Shown: in pieces, positions 44,797 to 55,776 of the stretch | How the letters are laid out: each line of letters begins with the position of its first letter | How positions within the stretch are numbered: the first letter of the stretch is position 1 | Made by a program: the position numbers and the translations under genes | Notes under the pieces: model-generated | Seen by the model: only the letters and a program-made list of their open reading frames with translations | What the model was told of the DNA's origin: nothing | The model's database searches: none | Origin: Aphanomyces cochlioides | Lineage: Eukaryota > Oomycota > Saprolegniomycetes > Saprolegniales > Verrucalvaceae | Assembly (NCBI GenBank): GCA_019828595.1 | Contig: JAHQRK010000009.1 | Coordinates: 62,001 to 126,000, forward strand | Length of the DNA stretch: 64,000 nt | Reading direction: 5' to 3'

Positions 44797-45848
44797 TCAA
44801 TCTCTATTCGACATGTAAGTAGTTCTCAAGAGTTGGTGGTTGCATGTTAAAGTAGTCACTATTTGTATTGTGTCCACAGCAACACAATAGCAATTTTGTA
44901 GAGCTTCGACACTGGAGACTTTCCAATGCACATATTGTGACGGTGGGACCAGTAGTGTATTATTTGTGAGTACAACCATTTAATGCTTACTCGAACGCGG
45001 CTCGTGCTCTTGTTCACTTCTTGCTGAGCAGAATTTACACGAGATCCATAGAAAGGAGAAGCAAAGTGATCAGAGCGTCCATAGGCAGGATCGCCAAAAA
45101 TCAGAAATCCGTTGAATCGGCAGTCGCGTTCCAAAGTACTGTACGTTCAAGATTAGATAGGCGCAAAATGGTTGAATCATGTCTTTGACCTTCCACACGG
45201 CCGAAGACGTGTACAATCATGCCATCTGGGGTCACAAGCGTTTGGAATTTTAAGGCATGTTTTCTCTTGTGCCCATTGTAAACTTATCTTTGAGTAGCAT
45301 TTTGTTGGACGGGTGCAAGCTCTCACAGTACCGTCAATTAACGCCCATACGTTGTGTAACTCAGCACCTTTTGCAGATATTTCCAAGCTGAAGGCGTCAA
45401 GCTGTAGGGCAAATCGGTCACGATCCAAGTATACAATATGTTTGTAGCGGTAATGCAGATGGTCGACGGTAAAAAGAAATATGCTGGCCATCGCACTGAT
45501 TGATCGGTCGAACATATCGATGACATCAATTCAACGATCAGGAACGGCTAGACGTCGGAGTAAAATGCATACAGCCTCGACTGCTGTACATCGTGTGCGC
45601 TCAGGGGTGATGATTATGCTTGGCAAGCAGAAGCAATCGACCAAACGCAAAATGTCAGAACGGGAAAAACGAAACTTGGCCAGGCACTCAGTGTCATTGA
45701 ACTTTGACAACCGGAAGCTGTTTTGATGTATTGATATGCGATCACGCAGGGCGCGACTCTCCAGGATGATTCTCAACTTGACGGCGATTGTGCAGCGAGA
45801 AGCCAGCAGCACACACTCGGTGGGGGTCAAGTACATTGCAAAGTACAA
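44797..45848 (-). pseudogene. Harbinger-type DDE transposase pseudogene
   Basis: From the right: FRFSRSDILRLVDCFCLP ... VEAVCILLRRLAVPDR, then a TGA (45532) where Trp is expected, then IDVIDMFDRSISAMASIFLF, GAELHNVWALIDGTVRACTR (first D), HVFGRVEGQRHDSTI, and LIFGDPAYGRSDHF (second D) near 45090, then NKSTSRVRVSIKW. Frame shifts separate the last parts. It pairs with the convergent Myb-like gene. Confidence 0.75.
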
Positions 45849-45953
45849 TATCCACCTTTCATGAAATTCTGGATAGTATTCGAAGTGCGCGTGTTTATGT
45901 CGTCGAAGTGAAGTCAGGGATTTGGATCAAAAAGACGACTTGCTAAAACCCCT

Positions 45954-46947
45954 AATACTAGAAAAAATAATACGACTGTGTGCTTTTTTCAGAAGTGTAA
46001 CTGTACCGTAAAGCATGTGGTCATTGTTCACTTTAGGGCCTGTTCGGAGCGATTTTTGAGTCACCAGTTTTTGGAAATCCATCCAATCAAATTCATTTTC
46101 ATCGCATTTTTCAAAAACCGCTGCAAACCACCTATTGGAGGTCGTTTGGAGCGTTTTTTGTATCCCTAACCCGTTTCTTGGTCCTCCAGACTTGTTTTGT
46201 GGCAGTTTACACTGTTTTCATGACCCGTTCATGTTGTATGTACTCTTGCTTGGGAATCTTGTCGATGGCTTTGATAGACTTGATGTCAAGGCTGGAAGCC
46301 TGTGAGACGGCTGGACGTACATCAGGTCTCTCGACAAAAAATACTTTCTTATTGGTAGATATTAGCCTATTATATGAATGAAAAAACCCTGCAATTGCAG
46401 CGAGTTTTTTTACCACCTCAAAACCGCTAAAAAACGGACTCCACCGTTGATCGCGAGAGAGCAAACACTACATTTGAAAAGCTTTTCACGTTCGAATTCT
46501 CAATCATGCCAACTGTCCTCATCAACCACGCCTTCCACGAGGGAAAAGGTGGTAAGCGTGTTATGTACTCCTCTTATCGCTTTCACTATCGCATCCCAGT
46601 CCAATGCTCTTTGGGAGTAGTGCATGCTGGGCGAGGATGTCTACAGGCCCGGGAAACCTTCTTCGTTAACTCACTTTGCTCCTGATGTTCAGCAAATACA
46701 GAACGATGTATCTAGGAGCTACACTACATAAGGATAGTCAAACTGCCCTATCCAAATGCCCCAGAGCATTAATCCTAAGTGGAAACAACATTGTGATGAG
46801 CTAGGATCAAAGTGGTCTTTTCAACTGAAATACCTTTAGTAATGTAAGACGTTTCTATCTTTAATTAAGGCACCTGGTCCTGCTTGTAGCAGCAAACTTG
46901 ATTCATCAACTATTATATGGGCACAAATCCTCGTGCCCGATCACATA
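45954..46947. other. No recognisable gene
   Basis: 46035 onward begins TTAGGGCCTGTTCGGAGCG, which resembles the ends of some Tourist/Harbinger MITEs, but no right end was found. Frames here are under 90 codons and featureless. Confidence 0.4.
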
Positions 46948-47568
46948 CTACTCTGGAACAAAATATAAGGAATTATTCACTGTCCGAGTGGAACAAAATA
47001 TAAGGAAATGATGACGTAATATAAGTATTTTCAGTGAATTTCGGCCATCAGCTCATTGCATGAACAGTACACAGGGTCTCATTAGATGACTCATGATAGA
47101 AGTAGCTGAAACTATCTTTGTTGCGTCAAGTTCTTTCTTGAGCAACAACAAAACAGAGTAGATGCTTTATGTAAAGACTTTTGTATACTATACAAATATT
47201 GATATGTTATCTACATTTGTAAAAATATATAGATATTTGTATAGTATACATATATCATGATATGCTAGATATTGATCATAGTATACTATACAAATATCCA
47301 TACAAAGAACATTTGATATTGATCAAGGTTTTTATATACTATACAAAAATCTTTATATTTGGTCATCATAAATACATATGAGATAAAGTATGGTCCAATC
47401 TTTTGAAGAAGTTTTTGTGATCTGTCATTCTTTCATCACGGCGATTGGTGCGTTGGATACGTCTAAACGTGATTGGTTGATTGTTTCCTAACACGTCAGG
47501 ATTGGTCAAATATAGCAAAAGTAGTGCACGATTGGACGAAAAATTCCTTATATTTTGTTCCAGAGTAG
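46948..47568. mobile_element. 621 bp MITE, TA-flanked
   Basis: CTACTCTGGAACAAAATATA (46948 on) and its complement at 47547-47568 form about 26-bp terminal inverted repeats, with TA on both sides (46946-46947 and 47569-47570). The left repeat is partly doubled inside (GGAACAAAATATAAGGAA at 46992). The centre is AT-rich with GTATACTATACAAATAT palindromes. Tc1/mariner-type by its target site; no coding capacity. Confidence 0.85.
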
Positions 47569-47579
47569 TACAATAGTAC

Positions 47580-47975
47580 GGATAATTAACCGGTGAGCTT
47601 ATTACCTGCAACACTTGAAGGGGCGAATTGGACGAGCGCCGTGGTTCTTTCCATGACGTGCAAAGTACCAGAGCATCTCATTAAGAGGGGCCAAACGTTT
47701 CGCCCATCGAGGCTGATATCAAAATCAAACTCTTGCTCAAAACTTCCACGAAGGATCTCGGGGGCTCATTTTGCATTTGTGATGTGGGCACTCCCTTCGC
47801 ACTCGAATCTCAATTCCCAATCTACCAGCACTCAAACTATGATAAAGAGGCAACCAACACTGGTGTGGGAAACTCATTTTTCATTGAGCAGACAGAGTAA
47901 CGACAACCAAAACCTTGAGAAGGGTGTAAGCCTCACAGAGTCGTCATAACATGCCACTAAACTCTAGTTCGCAGA
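47580..47975. repeat. Duplicated block related to 34600-34890 and 36115-36150
   Basis: CTCGAATCTCAATTCCCAAT, AAACACTTGCTCAAAAC-like and GGGCACTCCCTTC stretches match 34670-34880 in order, and GTCATAACATGCCAC ... CTCTAGTTCG matches 36115-36145. So the region downstream of PP1 copy 2 and the DNA right of the first Harbinger element descend from one sequence. Confidence 0.6.
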
Positions 47976-48136
47976 GCTTCTGAGTAGCGATAGGAGAGAT
48001 TGACCTCAACCTTTTTGGGTGAAGTGTCTATGATGTGAATTTGTCTAATACGTTCACGACTGCACAAGACTGCAAAAAAAAAGCGAGGCATGCGACCGTG
48101 CAGCATCAAATCGATATGTATTCAAACCGGGGGAAC

Positions 48137-49176
48137 CTATTTTCGAGGGGGGGTTGCGGGGCGTTGGGCAGCAGGTGCAGTACCAGCGGCGGGCATCCCT
48201 TGATATGCAAATCTTTGCTTCTTCTCGGCTGGTTTAAGAATTTGGAACGAGCACATCAACGACTCATCGACAGACATCATTGCGCCAGCGTTGTCGAATT
48301 CACCACAGTAGTTGGGGGCGCTGAACAATGTTACTAGTTGGCGCTTCGCAAAGAACTCATAACCGTCTTCAACGACTTGATGGGCGCGGCATATCAAATC
48401 AAGATCATGGCGTTTCAAGAATTGACTGACTATATCAGGGCCAAAGGTAAACGAGACACCACGGTCGTTTTCGCCCCAGCCAAGGATATCCTTTTCAGGA
48501 TCGGACCACAACAAATCGCACAAAAGACCAGTGTCGGGAACATCCGTCGGTCGCACGAAGCGCTTAATCTGTTCCATTTGACTCAATTCAGGCGACAAAC
48601 CGCCGTGCATGCAGAAAATCTTTTCGTCGACAATGGCCGCAACAGGCAAGCAATTGAAACAATCGGTAAAAGTCTTCCACAATTTGATGTTGTATCGGCG
48701 CTTGCATTCGTCGTAAAAGCCGTAAATACGATTAATCGACGCGCATTCATGGTTGCCGCGGAGAATGAAGAAATTTTCGGGGTACTTGATCTTGTACGCA
48801 AGGAGCAAACAGATCGTTTCCAAACTTTGTTTGCCACGGTCGACATAATCCCTACAATCGACAACTTATGAGTGATCCTGGACTCACTTCATAGTAAGTA
48901 CCCAAGGAAAAGATAGTTCGCATCTGGCGGGAATCCACCATATTCAAACAAGCGCAACAAGTCGTAGTATTGTCCGTGAATGTCGCCGCAAATCTTGATC
49001 GGCGCTTCCAGCTCGACCAAAATCGGCTGTGACAAGAAAATTTCACGTGAATGCAAGCACAACGCGCGGATTTCCGACTCCATGAGCGTCACTTGCTTCC
49101 CTGGGCGCGCGCCGCGTACACTGAGCAGCTTGTCGATAATACTATCCACATCAATTGGTTCCAGAGCGGCGGCCAT
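48137..49176 (-). CDS. Serine/threonine protein phosphatase PP1 catalytic subunit (copy 2)
   Basis: Exons 49176-48902 and 48851-48137, with a 50-nt intron at the same codon and phase as copy 1, give 329 residues. All PP1 motifs are present: [51 protein letters not shown] and [16 protein letters not shown]. It differs from copy 1 in scattered positions, at the N-terminus (MAAALEP against MDP) and strongly in the tail, which here is Ala/Pro-rich ([17 protein letters not shown]) against a Ser/Asn-rich one. Both look functional. Confidence 0.95.
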
Positions 49177-51060
49177 CGTGCTTCTTCCCTTGGTCTCCTC
49201 TGGCGCTCCAATTCGAAAATGGTGGCTGCAGCATGAATTCTTTTTTTATTTTTTATTTTTTCACCATAAGATACAAATATCAAGATAAGTGTCATTTCCA
49301 GGGTGAATATTTTTTTAGTTTCAAAACGCGCAAGAATTGGACTGGCCTTTTTTCGTGAAAAGCCGCCGCCACTGACCGTCCCCTAATGTCACAAGGTGAA
49401 AGTTTTCTCGCATTTCTTCAAGCTCCCCAGGAAGAAAACCTCACTTCTGGCTAGACTATATTGTTGATGGTGCTTTTCTCCCGTCGGACAAGATAAGATT
49501 GGGCATTATCGTATTGAAATTAACCCCATAGAGAATGATAGACGCTGTAAAACGGCTTGGAAACCACTCTTTCATGTATACAAGCGGGGGAATGAGAGGC
49601 TTTGTTTAGTTGGAGCTCCACAAGGTAGCGATGGCGCAAAAGGGCGCTTGAAGAAACGAGGGAGCTTTGGGGAACTCGGGGGTTTTCGAGCTTGCTGCTA
49701 TCTACGTGCAGATTGAGAGGAATCTCGACTTCTAAGTTTTAACCAATTACTTTATTGAGTAGGTTTGATTGGACAAATGTGATTGACTCTGTGATTTTCA
49801 GAGTGTTCAGCTAGCCACCTCCAGCTGGAAATTGCAAAAGAGTTCGCAGCACTCATGCAATACGCATGGCGTTTAATATCATTATGTAGTTAGACTTCCA
49901 AGTGATGACAACGACAGAGATGAACGTTTGCTTTGGCTAGATGAGACATACTGCGAAGTTAAGGTTTAATGACTCACTAATTTACAACTCCTTCTGAAAA
50001 TGGCATTCACAAGAATGATCATGCTGATTTGAAATCTCGTGCACAAGACACACTTCGAGACAGTCGTGGAACGATTGTCTCAAAGCATGCCTTGTCTATG
50101 TACGAACCTTCTATTGCTCTGCTCTGAAAACAAGGCATGCTTTGAGACAATCGTTCCACCACCATACCTGTTATCATTTGAACAGAAAACACAAGTGGAA
50201 TAGCTTCAACGGTATTAATAGTTATTGTCTATAATATTTGTCCTTTTCCAACTGCATGATGGAGGATTCCACGGCTTAGCGAGGTGAAATTTTGATATCA
50301 AGTCCACAAGATTGAAGCTAGTCAATATAAAGCCTACCTAGTAATGTAAACACGCTTTACTACTGATGTGGTGAATGCTTCATTGTCTCCAATGCCTTCT
50401 CCGTACGCACCATAGGCGGTCCTCTCAATGATTTGATCTTTATGTTTATGGACTTCTTTTCGACATGATTGGGTACATTTTTGTATTTTTAGTGACTCTA
50501 TTGGCCCTCCCAATCGCTGAGACCATCCTCAGCAAATTCGAAAAGATATCTCATTTGGTTCGGCAATACAAATTATCATATATTTCGGATCAATTTAATG
50601 GCTGATGTACGAAAATACTGAGAGTTCTCTCAGCGATTCACATTTTATTGTCTTTTTCACTGAAATTTGTATTTTTGACAAAAAATTGAAATATTCTCAA
50701 ATACTATTCAGGTATAGTGAGTTCAAGTGTAATATGAAACTACATTCAATAAAGTAAAGTTTTGAATGTGTGTTTTGTGTGTGTTTTTGTCAAGAAGACA
50801 AATACTCGATTCTGATTGGCTATAGATTTCGAATAGATTTGGAAAAATAGATACATTTTTCACCCCGGTCACAATTTAGAGTGTATGTAACAATACATAC
50901 TTAAAATTTGTATATCTCTTGACGAATTACGTTTAATGGAGATGTCAATCCTAGGTTAAACGTCCCTCTTTTTAATAACATTGCACTTTGATTTTCTCCA
51001 TTTTAAGATACAATTCCCTGGTTTTAGTGACAAGTTAACGAAGGAGGACATTTCAAAGTT
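49177..51060. other. Intergenic, AT-rich; no gene
   Basis: No frame with coding features. It contains the perfect hairpin at 50066-50159 and a stretch at 50815-50880 similar to 39530-39580 (GATTTG-AAAAAT-GATACATTT). Confidence 0.45.
50066..50159. repeat. Perfect 30-bp hairpin with a 34-nt loop
   Basis: GTGGAACGATTGTCTCAAAG plus ten more bases (50066-50095) is exactly complementary to 50130-50159. Small deleted element, or a structured transcript end, cannot be told apart. Confidence 0.9.
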
Positions 51061-51446
51061 GTGACACCTGCTTTCGGTCGCTCGATTGTCGACACTCTGA
51101 TGCTAGAATGGGATGCAACCAGAATTCTATCACTGTGGGTTGAATATATTAAGCCCATTTATTCGTGGATACGTTGTGAGGCTATCTTGATGCTACGTCT
51201 CCAGTGCCTTGTAATCTTGCCTCCAGACAATCCCGCTGGAATATATCACAACCAGCTCTGGAGCCTTTCCACTCCGTGGCGTAGCTAGTCTTGCATACAG
51301 TGTCATCAACTCAAAGCGACTAGCCGCTGCATAGATCCATTCAAAAGTGACTGGACGCGACCGGAACCAGGCACAACGAGGGACACTACTGAATGGCTTG
51401 AGGACTTTACCGGAAGGAAGCTCAATGCTAGATTAAAATGGGTATG
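51061..51446 (+). pseudogene. Unrecognised frame with one internal TAG
   Basis: A single frame runs from 51061 through a TAG (51286-51288) to a TGA at 51447. The second half (DWTRPEPGTTRDTTEWLEDF) has a coding-like composition. No ATG opens the frame (it begins GTG), and no family is recognised. It may be an exon of a lost gene. Confidence 0.25.
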
Positions 51447-51499
51447 ATTTTTTTTCTGCATGCCAATAGTTGTCGCCTACATGAAAGCCTCTCAAGTTA

Positions 51500-52707
51500 T
51501 TATTGAAGCATGGACGATTCAGTAAATCGTCGATATGGTAGCCTCCTCTCCTCTTGAGCTTCGATGGTCGACTTGACGAGTTCGTAGACATAAAAAGTAG
51601 TCGCACATTGGGGCAGGATGCGAAAGATATTCACGCGAAAGCCGGCGTACAAAGCGCCAATGCCTTCGCGTCTGGCAATCTGAACCATAGCGTCGCCGAA
51701 GTGTTTATAGGTGCTCGCTCCCATTTGATCTTGCATTCGAGTGCGGACGACGTCGCCAGGGTAGGCAAACGAAGCGGCAATGGCTTTTGATACAATTGCA
51801 GCAACAACAACTCCAATGGCCGATGGCTAGTCAATAGAAATCCATCAGGACAACGATTTCAAACGTAAGAACAGACTTTGTTGGTTGTTGGGTCGATGGC
51901 GACTTGCTCCTTCAGAGTTTCATAAACTGGAAATTGAATCCCATAACTCAAAATGCCTATGAGCAACCCGATGGCGTGAAAATATGCTTGGAAAATTGCA
52001 GTTATACCAAAGCAGGAGGCTGTCATGCCTTTGAAGAAAGCTGAAGGCCCTTCGCGTTTGTAAATCGTAGCAATGGTGCTGCGCAGAGCTAATAGAAATT
52101 GAGATAGAATGCAAGTTGGAACAGCTAGAATCGTACTGGAATAGCCATCGCGACCAGTTGAATTGGCTGATGTAATTTGATGTAAATGTTGTGTGTGCAT
52201 GCGAGTTCGAAGGAACCAAAGTGGATACGTCGCGACGTCCACAGCTGTGCCTGTGATTGTGGCAGCGACGCCTTGGGCGACTACTGGGTACTAGAAAAAG
52301 CACAACGTTAAGAGGACTGTCAAGTATATGGGTTACATCTTGGAGCGGTTCTTGCAAGTGTTTCTTAACCAGCTCGTAAGTTGGAAAATAGAGCGACCAG
52401 TAAACTGGAAAGCTGCACAAGGCGGCCGAATAGCCTCGGTACATGCCGCGCAATCCCTCTTCCGAGTAGATGGTCAAGACGGATTGAAAAATGCCGCTGT
52501 ATTTTGCCTGGGCCATGATGCCACCTGGACATGTCAAACTGTAAATCAACATCACGAACTCTACGAGATCGACGCACCCTGGACTTGAATCCGAGTCTTG
52601 GCGACATCTAGTGGGTTCGACATCGTCGCTGTCGCCACGCCAGAGATTGCGCCAGCCAGGACGTTGGCATTGGCGTGGATGATATCGTGCCACATTGTCA
52701 CTGGCAT
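51500..52707 (-). CDS. Mitochondrial carrier protein (SLC25), NAD/folate/pyrimidine-carrier-like
   Basis: Six exons join in frame: 52707-52578, 52524-52337, 52290-52137, 52088-52008, 51956-51877 and 51826-51500; introns are 45-53 nt. The product has 319 residues, the usual size. The three carrier repeats are visible: SNPLDVAKTRIQVQ, then EEGLRGMYRGYSAAL; TYPLWFLRTRMHTQ, then REGPSAFFKGMTASCFGI; and AYPGDVVRTRMQDQ, then REGIGALYAGFRVNIFRILP. The P-L-W-F-x-R form of repeat 2 and P-x-D-V-V-R-T-R-M of repeat 3 are closest to the carriers for NAD, folate, FAD and pyrimidine nucleotides (SLC25A32/33/36 and yeast NDT1-like). Substrate is inferred only. It acts in the inner mitochondrial membrane. 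All introns restore the carrier pattern. Confidence 0.9.
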
Positions 52708-53599
52708 GGCACAAGTGAAATTGATATTGTCACATCGAAGTGTGCTATTAGAGCCATTTGATTGGTTCAAAATCTGCTGGCTAGTGATTCTTATCCAATC
52801 AAAAGACGATAAAGCTCGCAAAGGTATGGCGCACACCTTCTCATGGTGTCGAGACGACACTTTCAGTTCTTTCTGGTGAGATTTGCATTGTGACTTTTGA
52901 CCAATCTGGAAGTGAGCCAGAAACTCATCACGTCGAGGTTGGAACAAATTACAAGATGTGTGAATTGAGAAAGTGAACCTCCTGAGAATCGAAGGCTCAA
53001 CACATTTGAAGAAAGTAGGGAGATATGGCAGAAGGACTTGGCGTGTGCTGAAAGACTGAAGTTTGATTTTATGATATACAACAGCTGAATCCAATTTATC
53101 AAATTATACAGTATATGAAATTATAAGGAAGTCTTGTTCATATAATATGAGATAAAATATATGTTTAAAGTCAATATTAACAGTTTATTATATTATAAGG
53201 GTTAATCAACAAACACTCAATATTAATATGAAATACAATTATTTATTTATTGACTTTGTAAAACCAAGTTACCGGAGGTTTTCAATACTAGTAGTTATAC
53301 ATATTGTAAATCCTACAATATATTGAAAATATATTTTTGAAGGTACCAACTCTGGTTCCGAAATCAGTTCTGTGTAACAAAATGAACGTCGTAGTCGTCA
53401 CGTGCTAATGACCGACAGAGCATTCGCTTTGAGGGTTTTGTTCAGAGCTAGGGCTCATTCTCCACGAGAGACAGAAGGAATCTGAATTATCTACTAGCTG
53501 GTGTATAAAATTGTGGTGTCAATGATATCCGGAAGAGCCCGGATATCATTCTGGAAAATTCGACAACCCGTGGGTTGAGCGACGACATTGGAAAAAATC
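52708..53599. other. Intergenic between divergent carrier and Aha1-like genes
   Basis: Contains AT-rich DNA (53095-53340). Antisense frames at 52561-53102 are shadows or extensions of the carrier first exon. At 53525-53550 GATATCCGG...CCGGATATC forms a short palindrome. Bidirectional control region by geometry. Confidence 0.4.
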
Positions 53600-54302
53600 A
53601 TGTCGGACGATGAAGCAAAGCATGACGGGTACCATGGATGGTTCAAGTCCGTCCCAAAGATGGACCAGGTAAAAGAGATGTGTAGTCCATGGTAGTGAAA
53701 GTTGTTGCTAGGATTTCACACCACAGCCTATCACGTCAACAGAAGTAGCAGGAACAGGAACCACTGCAAACGGCTCTGCATGGAACCAAGGCGGCACATG
53801 GTTTGACTTACAACCTTGCATATTGCCAACTCACGGGTATTATGTAGGGAAGAAATTAACAAAACTCAATGGGCTCAAGAAGCTCTACGACGACACATTC
53901 TGGAGACATACAGCGTTTCCGATGCAAAGAGTGGTTGGGAAATCCGCGCTACAACCATTGTCAAGTGTGATGGGGATGCTAAGGTACATGTGCCCGAAGA
54001 ATGGGCTGAAATTTTACCAATATGCGACATAGCTCGTTTTCAGCCGGGGCAAGAAGCGATGTGGCTATGACATTGCATTGGAATTTGAATATGAAGGCGT
54101 CAATGCAGGCAAAAGCTTGACATCGTCAGGCAAGATCAAGCTCCACGATTTTGAGGATACGAACGGCGAAGATTATGAAATCCACGTCACCTCCAACACA
54201 TCTTCCGCATCGGACAAGGAAACAGTCACGATCATCAAAAAGGAAGAACCTCAATTGCGAAAAGTGCTCCAAGCATGGAAGAACGAGCTCCTGCTACAAT
54301 AA
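53600..54302 (+). CDS. Aha1 N-terminal domain protein (Hsp90 co-chaperone)
   Basis: Four exons (53600-53668, 53712-53800, 53848-53983, 54033-54302), joined by 43-49 nt introns, give 187 residues. After a short acidic start (MSDDEAKHDGYHGWFKSVP) comes SAWNQGGTWEEINKTQWAQE, the characteristic W-N...W-E-E...W start of the Aha1 N domain, then IRATTIVKCDGDAKLVFSRG, KRCGYDIALEFEYEGVNAG and a final helical tail. Aha1 stimulates the Hsp90 ATPase by binding its middle domain. The C-terminal SRPBCC-type domain of full Aha1 is absent, as in Hch1-type short forms. The intron joins restore each motif exactly. Confidence 0.85.
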
Positions 54303-54336
54303 GTAGTCTCCTCGCGGCCGCATACTTTGCGCTGAA

Positions 54337-54609
54337 ATGATCTTCTTAACGATGTACTTTCTCTGGTTTCTTCTGTTCTATGATCGGATGTTCATCCATC
54401 CTTCAGCACAGGATCACCTACCGAAACAACGAGGACTGCAAAATATGGGGCTAACCTACAAGTTTTCGGGTATTCGATGTACGTGTAAGGAATTGGCAGT
54501 GGCGGTGATCGAGGATGAGACTGGTTTCTCAATGACTGTCGTGTTGGCGCGCTTTTTGAAAATGACGGAACTTCAGCCCATCAATGCTTTATCCGGATTT
54601 TACGGATAA
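54337..54609 (+). CDS. Small hydrophobic-start ORF, 90 codons, doubtful
   Basis: Starts MIFLTMYFLWFLLFYDRMFI, which could be a signal anchor, and ends 30 bp before the next gene. No family recognised, and it overlaps the 3' flank of the Aha1-like gene. It may be chance. Confidence 0.2.
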   Translation: MIFLTMYFLWFLLFYDRMFIHPSAQDHLPKQRGLQNMGLTYKFSGIRCTCKELAVAVIEDETGFSMTVVLARFLKMTELQPINALSGFYG

Positions 54610-54639
54610 GATCTGGGTTTCAGATCCCAATCCAAAGCC

Positions 54640-55029
54640 ATGGATGTCGTGACGAAGGTGACCGATAGCATTTGGTCCTTCTTTGCCAACGAAGACACGG
54701 GCCATCTTGTGACGGCCAGCATTATTTCCGTCTCGATCTTGATGACCCTTGCTCTGCTGAGCCAAGGATCAACAGACTCGGTGTTTCAGTATGGATTTGG
54801 CATTTGGGGCCAACGGGCTGCCAAAGAACGTATCGAAGCTGAGGAGCGCGAGCGAGACGAAGCCGAGCGTGAAATCTTTCAAGATCCTGTACAACATTCG
54901 AAAGCCCCCGAAGAGATTGGTGCTGACTTGATCTTGGCGTCCAAGATTCCATGGATTACATTGACCTTGGCTGTTGTGGCAGTCGCAGGCAGCGTCCATG
55001 TTGTTGTGTCGTCTTCCGTCCCACAATAA
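54640..55029 (+). CDS. 129-residue protein with two TMs flanking a charged helix
   Basis: An uninterrupted frame from a good ATG. TM 1 is TASIISVSILMTLALLS (about 25-41), TM 2 is KIPWITLTLAVVAVAGSVHV (about 103-122). Between them is a highly charged coiled-coil-like helix (QRAAKERIEAEERERDEAE). This looks like a small organelle or ER membrane protein with the helix on one face. No family is recognised. Confidence 0.6.
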   Translation: MDVVTKVTDSIWSFFANEDTGHLVTASIISVSILMTLALLSQGSTDSVFQYGFGIWGQRAAKERIEAEERERDEAEREIFQDPVQHSKAPEEIGADLILASKIPWITLTLAVVAVAGSVHVVVSSSVPQ

Positions 55030-55078
55030 ACTGGAAATATATAGCAGTATTACAAGGTCATGGCTCGCAATGCATAAG

Positions 55079-55590
55079 TCATCCAATCCACAGTACCCTT
55101 TTAGCCACCTTGCATGCTTCGTGTACAGGCTGCCAAGTTGTCGTGCTATGAGCCAATTCTTGCAACTGCTGGTACAAGCTGTCTTCTACGACATAAGATC
55201 TAATCAGCCAGACCAGAACAAGAGGTGTAAACCGCGTAAGAGTCACACTGGTGGCTCTTGGACTCTTGGTGGTGGAACGTGTCGTGACAAATTTAAACAT
55301 TCATCAATTCACCTTGCAGTAGATTCAGCCATGGACCTCTCGATCAACGATGGCTTGGCTAGATCCACGAGATTCTTCACCTCTAAGAGAAATCTTACCA
55401 TTGAATCCAATGTAAGTTTTGGCATCGATGGAGCCTTCCAACCCATTTCGAGCTAAAAAGTCTAAAGCGTCAGGAGACTCTGCAAGTGCATCTTGGAGGT
55501 CAGGAATCTTTTATGCCATAAAATGTGAGGAAACAATCACCTGTAAAAAAAGATTCAAAATATGATCAATGCCCGCTAGAATATATTGGA
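55079..55590 (-). CDS. Unrecognised gene, 3' part only
   Basis: Short introns join coding-like pieces on the minus strand: AGIDHILNLFLQ (about 55585-55550), IPDLQDALAESPDALDFLAR and NGLEGSIDAKTYIGFN, AKPSLIERSMAESTAR, and TSVTLTRFTPLVLVWLIRSY ... HEACKVAKRVLWIG with a stop at 55079. The introns are about 34, 40 and 57 nt. To the right the sequence becomes AT-rich and closed, and the next gene starts at 55777, so the 5' end is missing. It could be a truncated gene; helical soluble protein, no family recognised. Confidence 0.4.
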
Positions 55591-55776
55591 ATTTGTAAAG
55601 ATTTGATTAATTGTCGGAGAAGTAAATTCAAAATTAAATGCATTTCTAATATGAATTATCAAATAAAGTAAATTTTGAATTATAAATATTGCGTTCATTT
55701 TTCAATTTTCTTTGTAGGTGCGAGATCAAGCCAAGCAGAAAGGACGAGTCTTGGATGGCATTTGGGAATTTACTCC

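Larger units (their letters stand above)
41863..45953. mobile_element. Second Harbinger-type element, decayed, with a nested insertion
   Basis: GTTTTAGCAAGTCGT (41867-41881) and its complement ACGACTTGCTAAAAC (45935-45949) bracket a Myb-like gene (plus) and a DDE transposase (minus) in the same convergent order as the element at 32059. Removing the nested 2141 bp leaves about 1.95 kb. The target duplication is not clean. The exact ends are uncertain by a few bases. Confidence 0.7.
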
